Positions 1-11,919 of a stretch of 64,000 nucleotides of DNA are shown piece after piece. The position numbers were made by a program, and so were the translations under genes. The DNA lies in assembly GCA_026413225.1 (NCBI GenBank), contig CM048552.1:164126053-164190052 (forward strand), read 5' to 3'. Source of the stretch: Otis tarda (Eukaryota; Chordata; Aves; Otidiformes; Otididae). Under the pieces are notes generated by a model, which made no database searches, was not told where the DNA came from, and saw nothing but the letters and a program-made list of their open reading frames with translations. How positions within the stretch are numbered: position 1 is the first letter of the stretch; each line of letters begins with the position of its first letter.

Positions 1-45
1 CCCAGAACTATTAAACATATTAAGAGTTTTACTGTACTGAATATG

Positions 46-1206
46 TGTCGTAGTTCAGCCCCGATCGGGACTAGACTACACAGTCTCTCTCTCACTCCCC
101 CCACCCTCCAAGAGAACAGGGGGAGATGATATAAGGAAAAAAGGGTCGAGGTCTGAGATAAGGACAGGGAGAAAATCCTTAAAGTTACCATTACAGGCAA
201 AACAGACTCGACTTGGGGAAAACTATTGATTTATTACTACAAACAGCAGGATAATAAGACAGAGAACAAGATAACCTCCATCCACCCCTCCCTCTTCCCA
301 AACTTAACATTATCTCTACTACCTTCCCTACCCTGAGCAGCACAGGAGGGGAAAAGGAATGGGGGATTGCAGTCAGTTCGTCATGAGTTGTTTTACGCCG
401 CTGCTTCATGGTCGGGGGAAGAACTCTTCACATTCCTCCCCTGCTCCAGCGTGGGGTACCTCCCACCGGCCACAGTCCTTCGTGAAACTTGTCTGGCATG
501 GGTCATCTCTTCCACAGAGTGCAGTCCCTCCAGAACAGCTGCCCCAGCAGGCCCTCCATGGGGCACAGACTCCTTCAGGCCTCCACCTACCCCAGCGTGG
601 GGTCCTCCACTGGCTGCAAGTGAATCTCTGCTCCTCCGTGGACCTCCATGGGCTGCAGGGGGACAACCTGCTCCACCATGGTCGTCACCATAGGCTGCAG
701 AGGAATCTTGGCCAGGAGCCGCATTACTCCTCCCCCTCCTTCTTCACTGACCTTGGCATCTGCAGCCATTCCTCTCACAAGAAAAGTTCTTCACAACAGG
801 CTGGCAGATGCCTCTCAGAATCTCTTCACATCATCCAGCTCACCTCTTCTCCACTTGTTGCAGCTGGGCTGGACCAAGTCAGGCCCAGTCAGCCGCCTGG
901 CAAGAGGCCAGAGGGTGAGGCCTGCAAGGCCCATGAGGCCTGCATCTCCCCCTCTGCACCTCTGCCCCTGCTCAGCTGCTTCATATCTTCTCTTCTTTTT
1001 TCTTTTTTTCTGTTTTCCCCTTCTTAAATACATTATCGCAGAGGCATTATCATGGAACATTCTGCTACCAATCGGCTCGGCCTTGGCCAGCAGCAGGTCC
1101 GCCCTAGTCCTGGCCAAGTCCACTGAACAAAGGGGAGCAACTTCTAGCAGTTTCCTACAGAAGCTACCACCGTAGCTGCCCCCCCTCACTAAACAAAACC
1201 ACAACA
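46..1206 (-). mobile_element. Solo LTR, long-R ERV family, copy 1
   Basis: A complete solo LTR in which the sense strand is the minus strand. On the plus strand it starts TGTCGTAG and ends ACAACA, and the 5-bp target duplication ATATG is perfect (41-45 and 1207-1211). In sense order it has an inverted CCAAT box (ATTGG, 1068-1072), a TATA box TATTTAAG (1023-1030), a long GC-rich transcribed stretch and an AATAAA signal at 230-235. No gag, pol, env or primer-binding site adjoins it, so it is the product of LTR-LTR recombination. The 5-bp duplication fits ERVL-like integration, but I cannot assign the class from the LTR alone. Three relatives lie in this window, and this copy looks the most diverged by eye. 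The long open frames on both strands of this interval are LTR sequence, not genes. Confidence 0.93.
587..724 (-). pseudogene. LTR small ORF, copy 1 (truncated by TAG)
   Basis: This frame runs from an ATG inside the R region of the LTR and would encode 45 residues beginning MRLLAKIPLQP. It matches the 49-codon frames of the three other LTR copies, but a GAG-to-TAG change ends it four codons early. Only in this copy is there also an in-frame upstream ATG, about 45 nt 5'. The peptide has no domain I recognise. It contains two similar segments, PLQPM and HLQPVEDP, which suggests internal duplication. Translation is not shown; the GC-rich composition alone makes open frames likely here. Confidence 0.4.
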
Positions 1207-1507
1207 ATATGTTTCTGCATGTGTCCCAAAAGTGATGATAACCATGTGGTTTAAAGACAGTAAGAGATATCCAAACCTTAATAACTGTGGCAAATCAGTT
1301 CTAAACTGATATTCATTAATCAAAGGATTTTTCCTACAGAAAAGAGGATAATAGTCACATACTGACCTGCAGGTAGTAATTAAGCTTTGTATTTGTGTTT
1401 AGAAAGACGTGAATTGCTTTTCTGTTTCAAAACTTCCTTCACTGGCTACAGCTATTGAAAGAAATTGTAAAAGGACAGCATGAGTTTATCTAGAATCCAT
1501 GTGAATT

Positions 1508-3310
1508 AGAATCATAGAATAGTTTGGCTTGGAAGGGACCTTAAAATGTCATCTAATTCAAAGCCCCTGCAAGAAGCAGGGACATCTTCAACTGAATCAG
1601 GTTGCTCAGAGCCTCATCCAGCCTGGCCTTGAATGTTTCCAGGGACGGGGCATCTACCACCTCTCTGGGCAACCTGTTCCAGTGTTTCACTGCCCTCATT
1701 TTAATTTTTTTTTTCCTTATGTCTAGTCTGAATCTGCCTCCCTCTATTTAAAAACCATTACTCTTTGTCCTATCACAACAAGCCTTGCTCAAGAGTTCCT
1801 GCCCTTCTTTCTTATAAGCCCCCTTTAGGTACCGGAAGGCCATGATAAAAAGCCTTCTCTTCTCCAGGCTGAACAGTCCCAGCTCTCTCAGCCTGTCCTC
1901 ATAGGAGAGGTGCTCCAGCCCTCTGATCATCTTCGTGGCCCTCCTCTGGACCCTCTCCAACTGGTCCTTGTCCTTCTTATGTTGGGGGCTCCAGAGCTGG
2001 ACGCAGTACTCCAGGTGAGGTCTCACAAGAGCAAAGTAGAGGGGCAGAATCACCTCCCTCGACCTGTTGGTCACACTCCTCTTGATGCAGCCCAGGATGC
2101 AGTTGGCTTTCTGGGCTGCAAGCACACATTGTCGGCTCATGTTGAGCTTCTTGTCCACCGGAACTCCAAAGTCCCTCTCCTCAGGGCTGGTCTTGCAATC
2201 CATTCTCCGCCTAGCCTGTATTTGTGCTTGCAATTACCCTGACCCTTATACAGGATCTTGCACTTGGCCTAGTTGAACTTCATGAGGTTTGCATGAGCCC
2301 ACCTCTCCAGCCTGTCAAGGTCCCTCTGGACGGCATCCCTCCCCTCTGGTGTGTGCACAACACCACACAGTTTGGTGTTGTCAGTGAACTTGCTGAGGGT
2401 GCACTCTATTCCACTGTCCATGTCACCAAAAAAGATTTTAAACAGGGCCGGTCCCAATATGGACCCCTGAGGAACACCACTCATTGCTGGTCTCCACTTG
2501 GACGTCAAGCCATTGACCACAACTCTTTGAGTCTGGCCATCCAGCCAATTCCTTACCCACTGAGTGGTCCATCTATCAAATCCAAGGCTCTCCAGTTTAG
2601 AGAGAAGGATGTTGTGCAGGACTGCGCCAAATGGCTTGCACAAGTCCAGGTAGATGACGTCAGTTGCTTGTCCCTTGTCCACTGCTGCTGTTACCCTATG
2701 ATAGAAGGTCACCAAATTAGACGGGCATGATTTTCCCTTAGTGAAGCCATGTTGGCTGTCACTAATCACCACCTTATATTCCATAGGCCTTAGCATGGTT
2801 TCCAGGAGAATCTGGTCCATGACCTTGCCAGGCGCAGAGGTGAGGCTGACCAGCCTGTAGTCCCCTGGGTCTTCTTTGTTCCCCTTTTTAAAAATGGGGG
2901 TTGTGTTTCCCCTTTTCCAGTTGGTGGGAACTTCACCAGACTGCCATGACTTCTCAAATATGATGGGCAGTGGCTTGGCAACTTCATCTGCTAATTCCCT
3001 CAGGACCTGTGGATGCATCTTATTAAGTCCCATGGACTTGTGCACCTTCAGGTTCCTTAAATGGTTTCAAACTTGATCTTCTCCTACAGTGGGCAGTTCT
3101 TCATTCTCACAGTCCCTGCTTTTGCTTTTTGCGGCTTGGGCATTGGGGCCAGAGCCCTCTCCAGTAAAGAGAGGCAAAAAAAGTCATTGAGTACCTCAGC
3201 TTTCCCCATGTCCAGAGTAACCAGGTCTCCTATTTCCTTCCAGAGAGGATTGACATTCTCCCTGGTCTTCCTTTTATCTCTGACATATATAAAGAAGCTT
3301 TTCTTGTTGT
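1508..3310 (-). mobile_element. CR1 LINE, 5'-truncated, reverse-transcriptase half (CR1-A)
   Basis: A non-LTR retrotransposon on the minus strand. Its 3' end at 1508-1520 carries the CR1 terminal octamers. The 5' end stops near 3310, in the linker between endonuclease and reverse transcriptase, so this is ordinary 5' truncation. The reverse-transcriptase core lies at 3045-2269 (minus frame), with [16 protein letters not shown] in the place of motif A, and [11 protein letters not shown]. The catalytic motif C reads FTDN where FADD is expected, so the enzyme is dead. A frameshift near 2233-2269 separates this from the C-terminal part (2233-1748), which contains [13 protein letters not shown] and [20 protein letters not shown]. 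It lies 300 bp downstream of solo LTR copy 1. Confidence 0.93.
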
Positions 3311-5600
3311 ATTAATTTAGTGATAAATTGCAAAATGAGATTTTTTTTTCACATGGATAGCTACTATCAACATCAATTATTTATTCTATCAGTTTTATTA
3401 GTAATGCAGACAGAAAATAGTGATTGGGTAATGGTCTTCATTATGGATGACTCATGAGTTTTATATCTCAGATAGATTATTCTTAGGATGATTTTGAAAG
3501 ATTAGTTGTTCCATAACTCTTTTCTGGAATTTTCATTAAGTACTATTGAATCAAATATTATATCACTTTCTGCATGTGGCAGAAAATACAAATGAGGTTG
3601 TTAAAAGGTGGTACAAACTACTTGCTTCCAAATACCAGGACTGGAATATGAAGGAGAACTGTCTGACTGAAGTTCATTTTTCAATGGCACATTAAAGTTT
3701 CCTATTTCAGTTTATTCACACTTAATCATTGGTTGGTTAAATCTTTCAGGGCAAATTAAATATTAATTACAATAAATGGAAATCTTTGGTAATTTTTCCA
3801 TTAAACTCATTATGATTTAGTCAACACATTGCACAAGCATATGCAATTAAAAATTGTTCTTAATTTTGTACTGTAAAGTACAATAACTAGGACAAACTTC
3901 TCGGTTCAGTTTTATTTTGTTTCCTTGTTTTCCTTTTGTACAACTAATCTTAAACAGTCTTTTGCAATTATAACAATAATCTAAAAATTCTTTTCAAGAT
4001 ATTTTGTGATAACATACCCATGATACCGACATAACTGTTAGCACTGAACTTTTTATTTCACTCCTGTAGGTCCACTGAATAACATTTTGTTTTGTAACCC
4101 TAAACTAATTAATTTACTGCTATCCATAAAATAATTGTGGGTTGTTTTTTTTTTTTGGAGAGTTTTCAGTCAGATTCTAGTTGTTTCCAGCTCTATGCTT
4201 TTCTTCCTCCTGTGCACCCCTCAATATTATGTAAGAGCTGCACAAACTAAAAGAAGGTCAGAGTCAAACAGAAAAGACTATCTCCTCATCCAAATCCTGA
4301 TTTATTTCATACATTTGAAAATGTCAGGAGCAAATTAGGTGACTATAGTGAAATCTGCAAGAGACAAACCTATGTAGCCTTTATGAATACAGTTCATGTT
4401 TACTAATATTACTACAAATCCTAAGGTCTTTGCAATGCTTTGCTCATAAAATTGTATCATTATTTACTTTGAAAAGAATCTTTGCACATTATTTGTTCTA
4501 ATACTTTGTTCAAAGCAAGGGCAATATAAGAGTTACATTAGGTTGCTTAGTGCTTTGTGCTCCAGACACAGCATTTTAAGTGTTGAGTAAAGAATCACTA
4601 CTTCCTTTGGTCCACTAGACACATTCCTGTTGATCTAGCTCACTAAACAGTTAACATTTATTTTCAGGAAGAATGATGACTTATGGTCAGCTTCTATACT
4701 GGGACCTTGTTGCAGATGGGAGAGATTCACTTCCCTCATGAGAGAGAAGCAGCAATCTATTTTATTGATGTAAAACAGTGATTTAACAAAGTTTGATACT
4801 AAATGGTAAATGTGACAGTGATTTAACAAGATTTGATGGCAAGTTACACTGGATTATCTACTGCATAGAGAACAGCGTCAGACAAAACTGTCAAGGAGAC
4901 CCTCCTGTTGAGTCATGAGATTCAGAAAGGACCCCCTTGCTTTCTAAACTCCTTCTCAGAGAGGAGTCTAGGTGTGGCTGGATCCAATCCTAGTCCCAGG
5001 ATTGAGAATAGTTGATGTCTAAAGGATTATATGTGCACAATCAATCCTTTATATCACTTAGCTAAGATTTCAAAGTTTAGCATGCTACTAGTCACTTACC
5101 AAGAATCTGTTGTGGCAAGGAATCTCTCAGCCTCAAGGAAGAACCTTGAGAGGTGTCCCTACTCAAGGGGAAATCCCTACGTGCAGCCCACTGCCATGCA
5201 GGAGAACTCAAAGGGCTCTTGGACTACTCATTATTTATGAAGTAAATACTGACCAATAGTCATATTTGCACACTGACTGTAGATGTTAGTTTCTGCCAAA
5301 TTTGGCTTGAGTGGGACATCACAAGCAATGTGGTTAGGGTGGGTGTATCACCATCCCTTGGCTATTGTGTTGTAATCTGTCTCCCCTATATCCACTTTAA
5401 GCCAGATATTGCCATCACCATCAGGACCAGACACATCTATCACTGATAGTTATCACTTGAGCAGGGTTATGGGGAAAGTGGTCAGGTTGTGGAGGCAGAA
5501 GCACAATGTCACAGACCCTCAGGTCTTATTTTCACATAGCTGGTATCCAGCCCATCAATCCCCAGATTGTTCATATATGAGATTTTAAATACACACACAG
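3311..5600. other. No gene recognised; AT-rich unique DNA
   Basis: I see no gene and no clear repeat boundary. A short imperfect tandem duplication (period about 48 bp, core ACAGTGATTTAACAA) lies near 4775-4840. The stretch 4880-5530 is less AT-rich and may be an old, unrecognised element, but I cannot classify it. Confidence 0.5.
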
Positions 5601-5639
5601 AACTTCCTCTTTTGTCTTTCTTGAACTTGAGCAGATTCT

Positions 5640-7000
5640 TGTACATCCAGCACTCAGGTTTTCTGAGATCCTTCTGAATGGTAGTCCTATCCTCCAGAAT
5701 ATTAGCAACACTCCCGCCATCTCAATGTAGCATCATCCACAAAACTTGCTAAGGATGCAATTCATCCCACTGATGAGCTTATTGATGAGGACATTAAATA
5801 GTTTTTGTCCCATTATTAACTTTTGAGAATAATTCTGGTAAACAGTTTCCAGTTAGACTAATACCTTTTCACACCAACAGTGTAGTGGGCCATCTATTCA
5901 CTCTACATGCCCTCAGACTCCTACAGGAGACTGCATCTAAACCCTCATTGAACTTAAAATAAATGACATCCAATGCTCTCCCCTCATCCTTTGAGCCACA
6001 GGTCTGAGAAGTGTCAGAATAGACCTTGCCAGTAAAGACTCAAACAAAGACATTGCCTCTTTTGGTAAAAAAAAAAAACATCCTTTTTTTTTTTCCCTTG
6101 GATCGTCTACTCCATCCAACAGTGGGTTAACAACTTTGCTTTCTTTTTTTCCTGTCAGCATACATGGAAGCCATTCTTCCTTCCTATCACGTGCCTTATG
6201 AGTTTCAACTGTTTTCCTCATTCCATCTTTGCATTTCCAGAGAGTCTAGTTTGTTCTTCTTTGATGGTTCCCAACTCCTATTCACTTCTTTTAGAAGTTC
6301 AAGTTTGGCCTTGCTTGGTTAGCTTGCCTCCTGCAATCACTGTCTGTTTTGTTGTACATTAGCTTCAACAGCTCTTGTGCACTATGAATGCTGAGCTTGA
6401 AGATCAAACAGCTCTACTGAGCAACTCCGGCCTTCAAAGTAGCCTTCTACAGGATTCTGCCTAACACGTACCTGAAACAAGCTAAAATCTGCTCTACAGA
6501 AGGTCAGCATTTATTCCTGCTACTCGTTTTCCTCATTTTCCTAAAGATCTCACGTCCTACTTTCTTTCAGTCACTGAGCTCAAAAACTGCACCAACGAGT
6601 TTTCCTATAATGGTGAGTAGCAGGCCCAGCAGATGACATCTCCTTGCTACCTTATGCCAGCACTTACTGCCAAAAATTGTCATCAGTGCTTTATGGAGAT
6701 CTCCTGGACTATTTGCATCCCAATGTGCTGCCCTTTTAGTAGGTGTCAAAGTGGTTACAGTCCCCTGTGAGAATCATAATTTGCAATTGGGGAATTTCTT
6801 CCAGTTGTTTAAACAAGACTTGTCAGCATCCTCTTTTTGATTGGGTTGTCTGTATGTGTGTCCCCTCTAATCCCAACTCACAAGCTTTCAGTCAGCTCCA
6901 TGTCATAAAAGAATTCTTGTGTGTGAGCTCCTTCTTTGGACAGAGTACAACCTTCTTTGTCTTCAATAAAGAGTTCATCACCTCATTCTAGAAGGGCAAG
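5640..7000 (-). mobile_element. Ancient, highly degraded CR1-type LINE fossil
   Basis: The minus strand still resembles CR1 coding sequence segment by segment. 5720-5800 matches the region around the FADD motif and the I-E-C-T-L-S-K stretch upstream. 5945-6000 matches the motif A region, and 6480-6830 matches the endonuclease half, including the stretch around L-L-D-L-L-F. Many indels and stops break every frame, and no terminal octamer is visible on the left. The order and strand of the matches agree with a single element, but both boundaries are approximate. It is far older than the other CR1 copies here. The frames at 5937-6221 and 6567-6991 are chance products of it. Confidence 0.6.
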
Positions 7001-8960
7001 CATTTGTCTCATCCTGTTGCTGTAATTCCTATGACATGATAATTCTGTAACTGAACATAGACCTGTGGTTACCACAGGTTCCACTCTTTTTATTTCTCCA
7101 CTCTGTCTTTTTTCTTTCTTCTTCAGCCCTCAGCTGATCCAACACTGATCTCCTTCAATTCCTTTTTGTTGTTCATCTCCTCACTTGGCTGTTTCCTGCT
7201 GAGGGCTGGTCTCAGGGTCCTGTTTGATTTGTAGATTGTGGTGTAATGGGGTGTTATAGAACAATTAAATTGCATTTTACTTTTATTTTAAGACATCTTG
7301 AAAGTGTCTTCAATAAGGCTAAATGATACCACTAAAGTGCTAATATTAAAGAACAGTATAAAAAAATCGGTCTTAAACAGAAGTGTAATGTTGGAGTTAT
7401 TTGCAGTGAGTAATTTTGCTGTCATTAGCTAGATATTTCTTCAGTTCACTGCTATATTATTCCAGTTTTATTCCAGTAAGCCTCAACTAAATTATGAGTA
7501 TAAATCTAAAGTAGCAATAAGTTTTGAATCAAGGTTAGAATTTATATATTTATGTAGGCTTTCTCATTTCCATGCAAGTGTTCCTGATGCATTTCAAGTT
7601 TATCGGAGTACAGAAAATACAAATGATACTCTAGCTGAGTTTCTGTCTGAAAGATTATATTTTTCAGTCCTATGCTGTATTAGAAAACATACATATTTTT
7701 TACACTTTATCCAGTATTCATTTTTTTCAACCAGTAATATTGATTTTATTAGCATATTTTTTATATTCATTTATAGTCTTCTGTTTAGTAAGTTTCAGTT
7801 AAAAAAACATAAACAAGTGGTAGGATTCAGGTGAATGTATAATGTTTTAATTTTGTAGTGCTGAAATAAAATATTGGCGTAATTTTTTTTTAGTTTTTTG
7901 ATGCAAAGAAAAATTAAAATTCACTTATTTTTTATGAATTGCAAGAGTAGCTTGTTGACTTATTAATGTCTCCAATGAAGTTATCACAGAATCTCTGAGT
8001 CACTGGGATTCTGTTTGGATTTGTGAGTTAAGAAAAAAATTCAGAGTAAGAGATATTGTAGTGTTTGCCTATGCTATTTGAAGGAATAGACCACATCTTT
8101 CACAGCATATTTTTATCTTCATTATTTTCATATAGGACATCACAAACATTCTGCAGGAAAAAAAAAAAAAAGACATTTTTCTCATTTAGCTTTCAGTGAA
8201 AACATTGTCCAGGACTTTTTCTCTGCTAGTCAGCACTTATCAAATAAGCAAATTGATTGAAAAATGACTAATAGTAAGATTTAAAATTATGTCATCTTTT
8301 TGAGCCTTGGAGCACCTTTAAAATTAAATAATCCTTACAATAACACAATTGCTTAGTTTATTTTAGTATCATTTTTGCAGCTAAGGTCAGAAGCAGAATC
8401 TGACTTTAAATCATACAAGTAGCCAACAATAAATGCTGTCTTGAAAAAAGAGCAGACTTTTGATCATACAATTTTCTACAAGGAAATAGCTGAAATCTTG
8501 ACTTTATTTGCTACATTTTAATTATCATTAAGGTGGTCCAGAGAACAACTGTTTTTCAAGGTGAAAATAAAAATAAAGATTGAACTTAAACATTTTGCTT
8601 TTCCTTGGTGGTAGAATGCAACTTTAACCTTCTTGGAATTTCATGAAGGCCAGAAGAAAGACTATAATCCTACAGTGTCCAGGGGTTAGATTTGTATGAC
8701 AGCCAAAATGCTTGACTGATCGAGGTCTTTCTGGTTCACAGCAGCTGCTTACAGCAAGACAAGGTTCCCCTTGTCTTATCTCATCTCTATCTAATAGTGC
8801 CTCTATTTCTGAAATTCATAACAAGAACAACAACAACAACCAAAAAAAAAAAAGACATAACTATGCAAAACATCTATCTTTCAAAAAGTAGAAAGGTTTT
8901 TGGTCATAGTGACTTTTTTTTTTTTTAACCACTGTTAGTATTTATCACATAAACTTCTGT
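7001..8960. other. No gene recognised; AT-rich DNA
   Basis: I see only AT-rich sequence with short A and T runs, for example near 8158-8173 and 8921-8932. 7001-7240 could be a further 5' part of the neighbouring CR1 fossil, but I could not match it. No open frame, splice structure or repeat family is recognisable. Confidence 0.5.
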
Positions 8961-8964
8961 TTAG

Positions 8965-9755
8965 TGTAAGGGTATGTGAAAGGAGAGAACTGCCTTGCAG
9001 TGATCTGATCAAGGACTTTGTCAAATGGGTTTATAAGGAAGAGGAGGAAGCCAAACATAGAGAGGCACAAACCTGACCAGCAAACACAGACAATAACGTG
9101 AAACAAACCTAGTCAGTTACACCAACTGATAAAGGTGGAGCATGAGAATGTTTATATCAGTAAGATCACCTGACTGAGGACCTTTTTCAAAATGGGATGA
9201 TACAGGGAAAGGGGAAGGCAGTAAGAAAAACATACAGAGACATGGACCCCACAGACAAGTGACAAGGGAGATAATGAAAGGAAATAAACCTCATCAGTCA
9301 CTAATTGATGGATTTTCAAGAAACTGCACACACTGTGTGTGTGTGTGTGTCCCATGTGTGTATCTCTGGGATACACGCTCAGTAAACAGGAAAGCAATGA
9401 CTGCATTCCTCAGCCTGGGCAGAGACCCTGGGTTCCCACCACTGAGTAGGGCTCCGGGTCTTGGGCTGGAACTGCCAGAGGACATTCCTTAAAAGTACAT
9501 GTATGAATCATGATTAAAGATGGAGAGCAAGTCTGCAGGTCATGACTGCAAATATGGGCTGCAGCTATAAAAAACAGAAACCTAACGCAGATTTGTACTG
9601 GAGATCTCCATTTCCCTGCAGTGCTCTTACTATGAATTTTACCCTTAATAAAGCCTTTTTTTCAAACATACTATCTAATGATAAAATTGTGTATGAGAAT
9701 ATATATCAAGAGTTTCAAGGATCTGTAAGTACTGATTACCCCTACACTGTTTCAT
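8965..9755 (+). mobile_element. Candidate decayed LTR with duplicated U3 segment
   Basis: This stretch has the parts of an LTR in the right order: a TGTAAGGG start, two diverged copies of a roughly 150-160-bp segment (9001-9135 and 9163-9310), a TATA-like CTATAAAAAA (9568-9577) and an AATAAAGCC signal about 80 bp further on (9645-9653). A possible end is the CA of GTTTCA near 9753. A GT microsatellite (9334-9350) sits between. The target duplication is not convincing, so the ends are estimates. A tandem array beside an unrelated poly(A) signal is an alternative. Confidence 0.35.
9334..9350. repeat. (GT)n microsatellite
   Basis: An uninterrupted GT dinucleotide run, followed a few bases later by a shorter GT run. 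It lies inside the candidate LTR. Confidence 0.9.
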
Positions 9756-11624
9756 TATATGCAATAATAATCTTTTCCGAAGAAAAGAAATGTTGCCATC
9801 ATGGCTAAAGTGCTACAGCTGTCTTATTCATTGTAATGAACTACTTTAAATGAAGAGATTCATTTGTATGAATAAAGAAGCATGTTTCAAGTGGCTCAGC
9901 AATTTGTAGGTTTTCATTCTGGAATTAAATATTTCGTTCCTGTTGTACATAATTTGTGTCCCTTGAGAACCCTTGTTTTCTCCTGGTAGATCATACTCCT
10001 AAGAACATGAAATCTGTTGAAATATAGTAATGTTTTGAAGAAATACCAGAGAGTAATATGATAGAATAGTAATATTTATTGTATATTGTTGTAACTGAAG
10101 GTAAAAGCTTACATTTCAGTAATGTAATTTCTAAATTCAAGATTTTCTCTGATATTGTTACAACTATTAAATAAGAGCTTAAGTAGATTTTTATAAGTCT
10201 GAGAGGAAAAAAAAGTATTTTAAATGTAAGAACAAGGGTATAACAGGGACATACGCATTTTCCTCTTGTTCTGTTCCATTTTATTTTATTTTAATTTTGC
10301 TAATGCTCTATGCTACTTTTGAGCAAAGGGTGAAATCAGATTTATTCCAGTATCATGATGATGTAGTTTCTATGTCGTGTTAAAAAAAAATAAACAAAGG
10401 GGTAAGCCACCTCCCCCCTCAAAGCTCTCAGATTCTGCTAAAAATAAATGCCCCATTCTTTTCCCCTGTGGGAAAAATTGAATACCCAAAAATCCTAATT
10501 AAAAGGATAGTTTACAGTGATGCTGAGAACTGAACTAATGATTAATGTAGCAAATCGACCTCTCATCCAGAGTGTTTCAAGAAAGAAAAAGCAAACAAAG
10601 AGATGTGTATCTAAAATGCTATATAAGTGCAAAGCAGTAGCTGTAATTCAGTTTGGTATCTCAAGAATGAGTAGTTTATTATCTTAAAATCTGCTTCAGT
10701 CTTGCCAGCTGCAGGTGAACCTCTGACTGAAAACAGATCCCAAGGCTCTCAGTGCACAGAGCTACATACACACTCGGTGCTTACCCAAGCTGTAGAGATC
10801 ATGCTGGTAAAAATGTATAATGTTGCTCCCCTTGCAGAAATATCTATTTTATATGCCCTGTGAACCATTGTAACAGGTACTATGGAGTTTAGCAATGAAC
10901 TGATGAATAATATCAGTGTACAAATTGACTTTCCAATACAATCAGAAGCCTTCAATGGAAACATTTTTAAAAAAAAGTATATTCACACATTTTCTTTGGC
11001 AGCCTAAAGAACAGGATCTGGACTTTCACTTGTTTTTTGTTGACTTTATGTTTCTGTTCATTTAATCTGTTAAAATATAAGCGTAGTCCAATAGTAGTAT
11101 AAATGCTCTTATGTCTCTGTATAGAAGACTGGGAAGTCAGAAAGAGATGGAATCAGAGGGGGAAAGGAACAAAAATATTGAAATGGAGCATTTCCATTGA
11201 ATTTTGTTCTATAAATAATATTGAAATATGAGAATATTTGATGAAAAAGTTTTTTTTAGTCTTGCTTTCAGGTTATACTCCTAAAAATTCTGATAAAATC
11301 TTTCTTTTTGATGAAAGATAATTAAAAAATAAAAAAAAAGAAGCCAGAGCAAACATGAGATTACTATTTGAAGAAAGCTGAAGTTTATTTTCTTCCTTAT
11401 TGTTAATGAACAGATGTTTTACTCCCTAAAAAAAAGACCAACCTATTTGTCTCTGATTTATATGCTTATTGGAAGCCTCAGGAAAATGACCAGGGCAGAC
11501 TGAGCATGGAGAGTGAACTACCTTTTACATCCTGGCTGCAGTCACTCTGATTTAGTGTTAAGATAAGTTGGCTGGGCAAACTGAATAAACCCAGTGCTTT
11601 TCAGTGATATATGCCATGTGAATA
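9756..11624. other. No gene recognised; AT-rich DNA
   Basis: AT-rich sequence with no frame, repeat or RNA gene that I recognise. Several A runs are present. Confidence 0.5.
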
Positions 11625-11919
11625 TGTTGTAGTTTATCCCTGCTCGTGACCAAGCTATGCAGTCTCTCACTCATTCTCCCCACCCTCCCGTGGGATGGGA
11701 AAGAGAAATGGTAAAGAAAAGACTGCAAAACTCACAGGTTGAAATAAAAAAAAAAAAAAGGTTACGAGAACAACAGAAGAAAACAACAGAAGATATAGAA
11801 AGCAAACAAAAACACCCTAATAACAGAAAATACTTCAGTATGTAATTTACAGTACAATAGCTCCAGTTCCTCTCCCAGCTCAGGTGAAAATTAGCTCTAT
11901 CCTAGCCAGAACTAGGACA
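11625..11919 (-). mobile_element. Short (295 bp) LTR, internally deleted, with 5-bp TSD
   Basis: The plus strand begins TGTTGTAG and ends AGGACA. It is bounded by a perfect 5-bp target duplication GAATA (11620-11624 and 11920-11924). In the minus (sense) direction it starts TGTCCTAG and TTCTGGCTAGGATAG, which I recognise as the 5' end of a common avian ERV LTR. Its far end carries the matching terminal block with TGAGTGAGAGACTGC. No TATA box or AATAAA signal remains between the ends, so it is an internally deleted or non-autonomous LTR. An A run and CAACAGAAGA repeats fill the centre. The small plus-strand frame at 11657-11845 is a by-product of that A-rich tract. Confidence 0.8.

Noticed and set aside
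359..1175. Long plus-strand frames of 222 and 175 codons
   Set aside because: They lie antisense within solo LTR copy 1, recur in the other copies, and follow from GC-rich sequence with few stops. No domain is visible.
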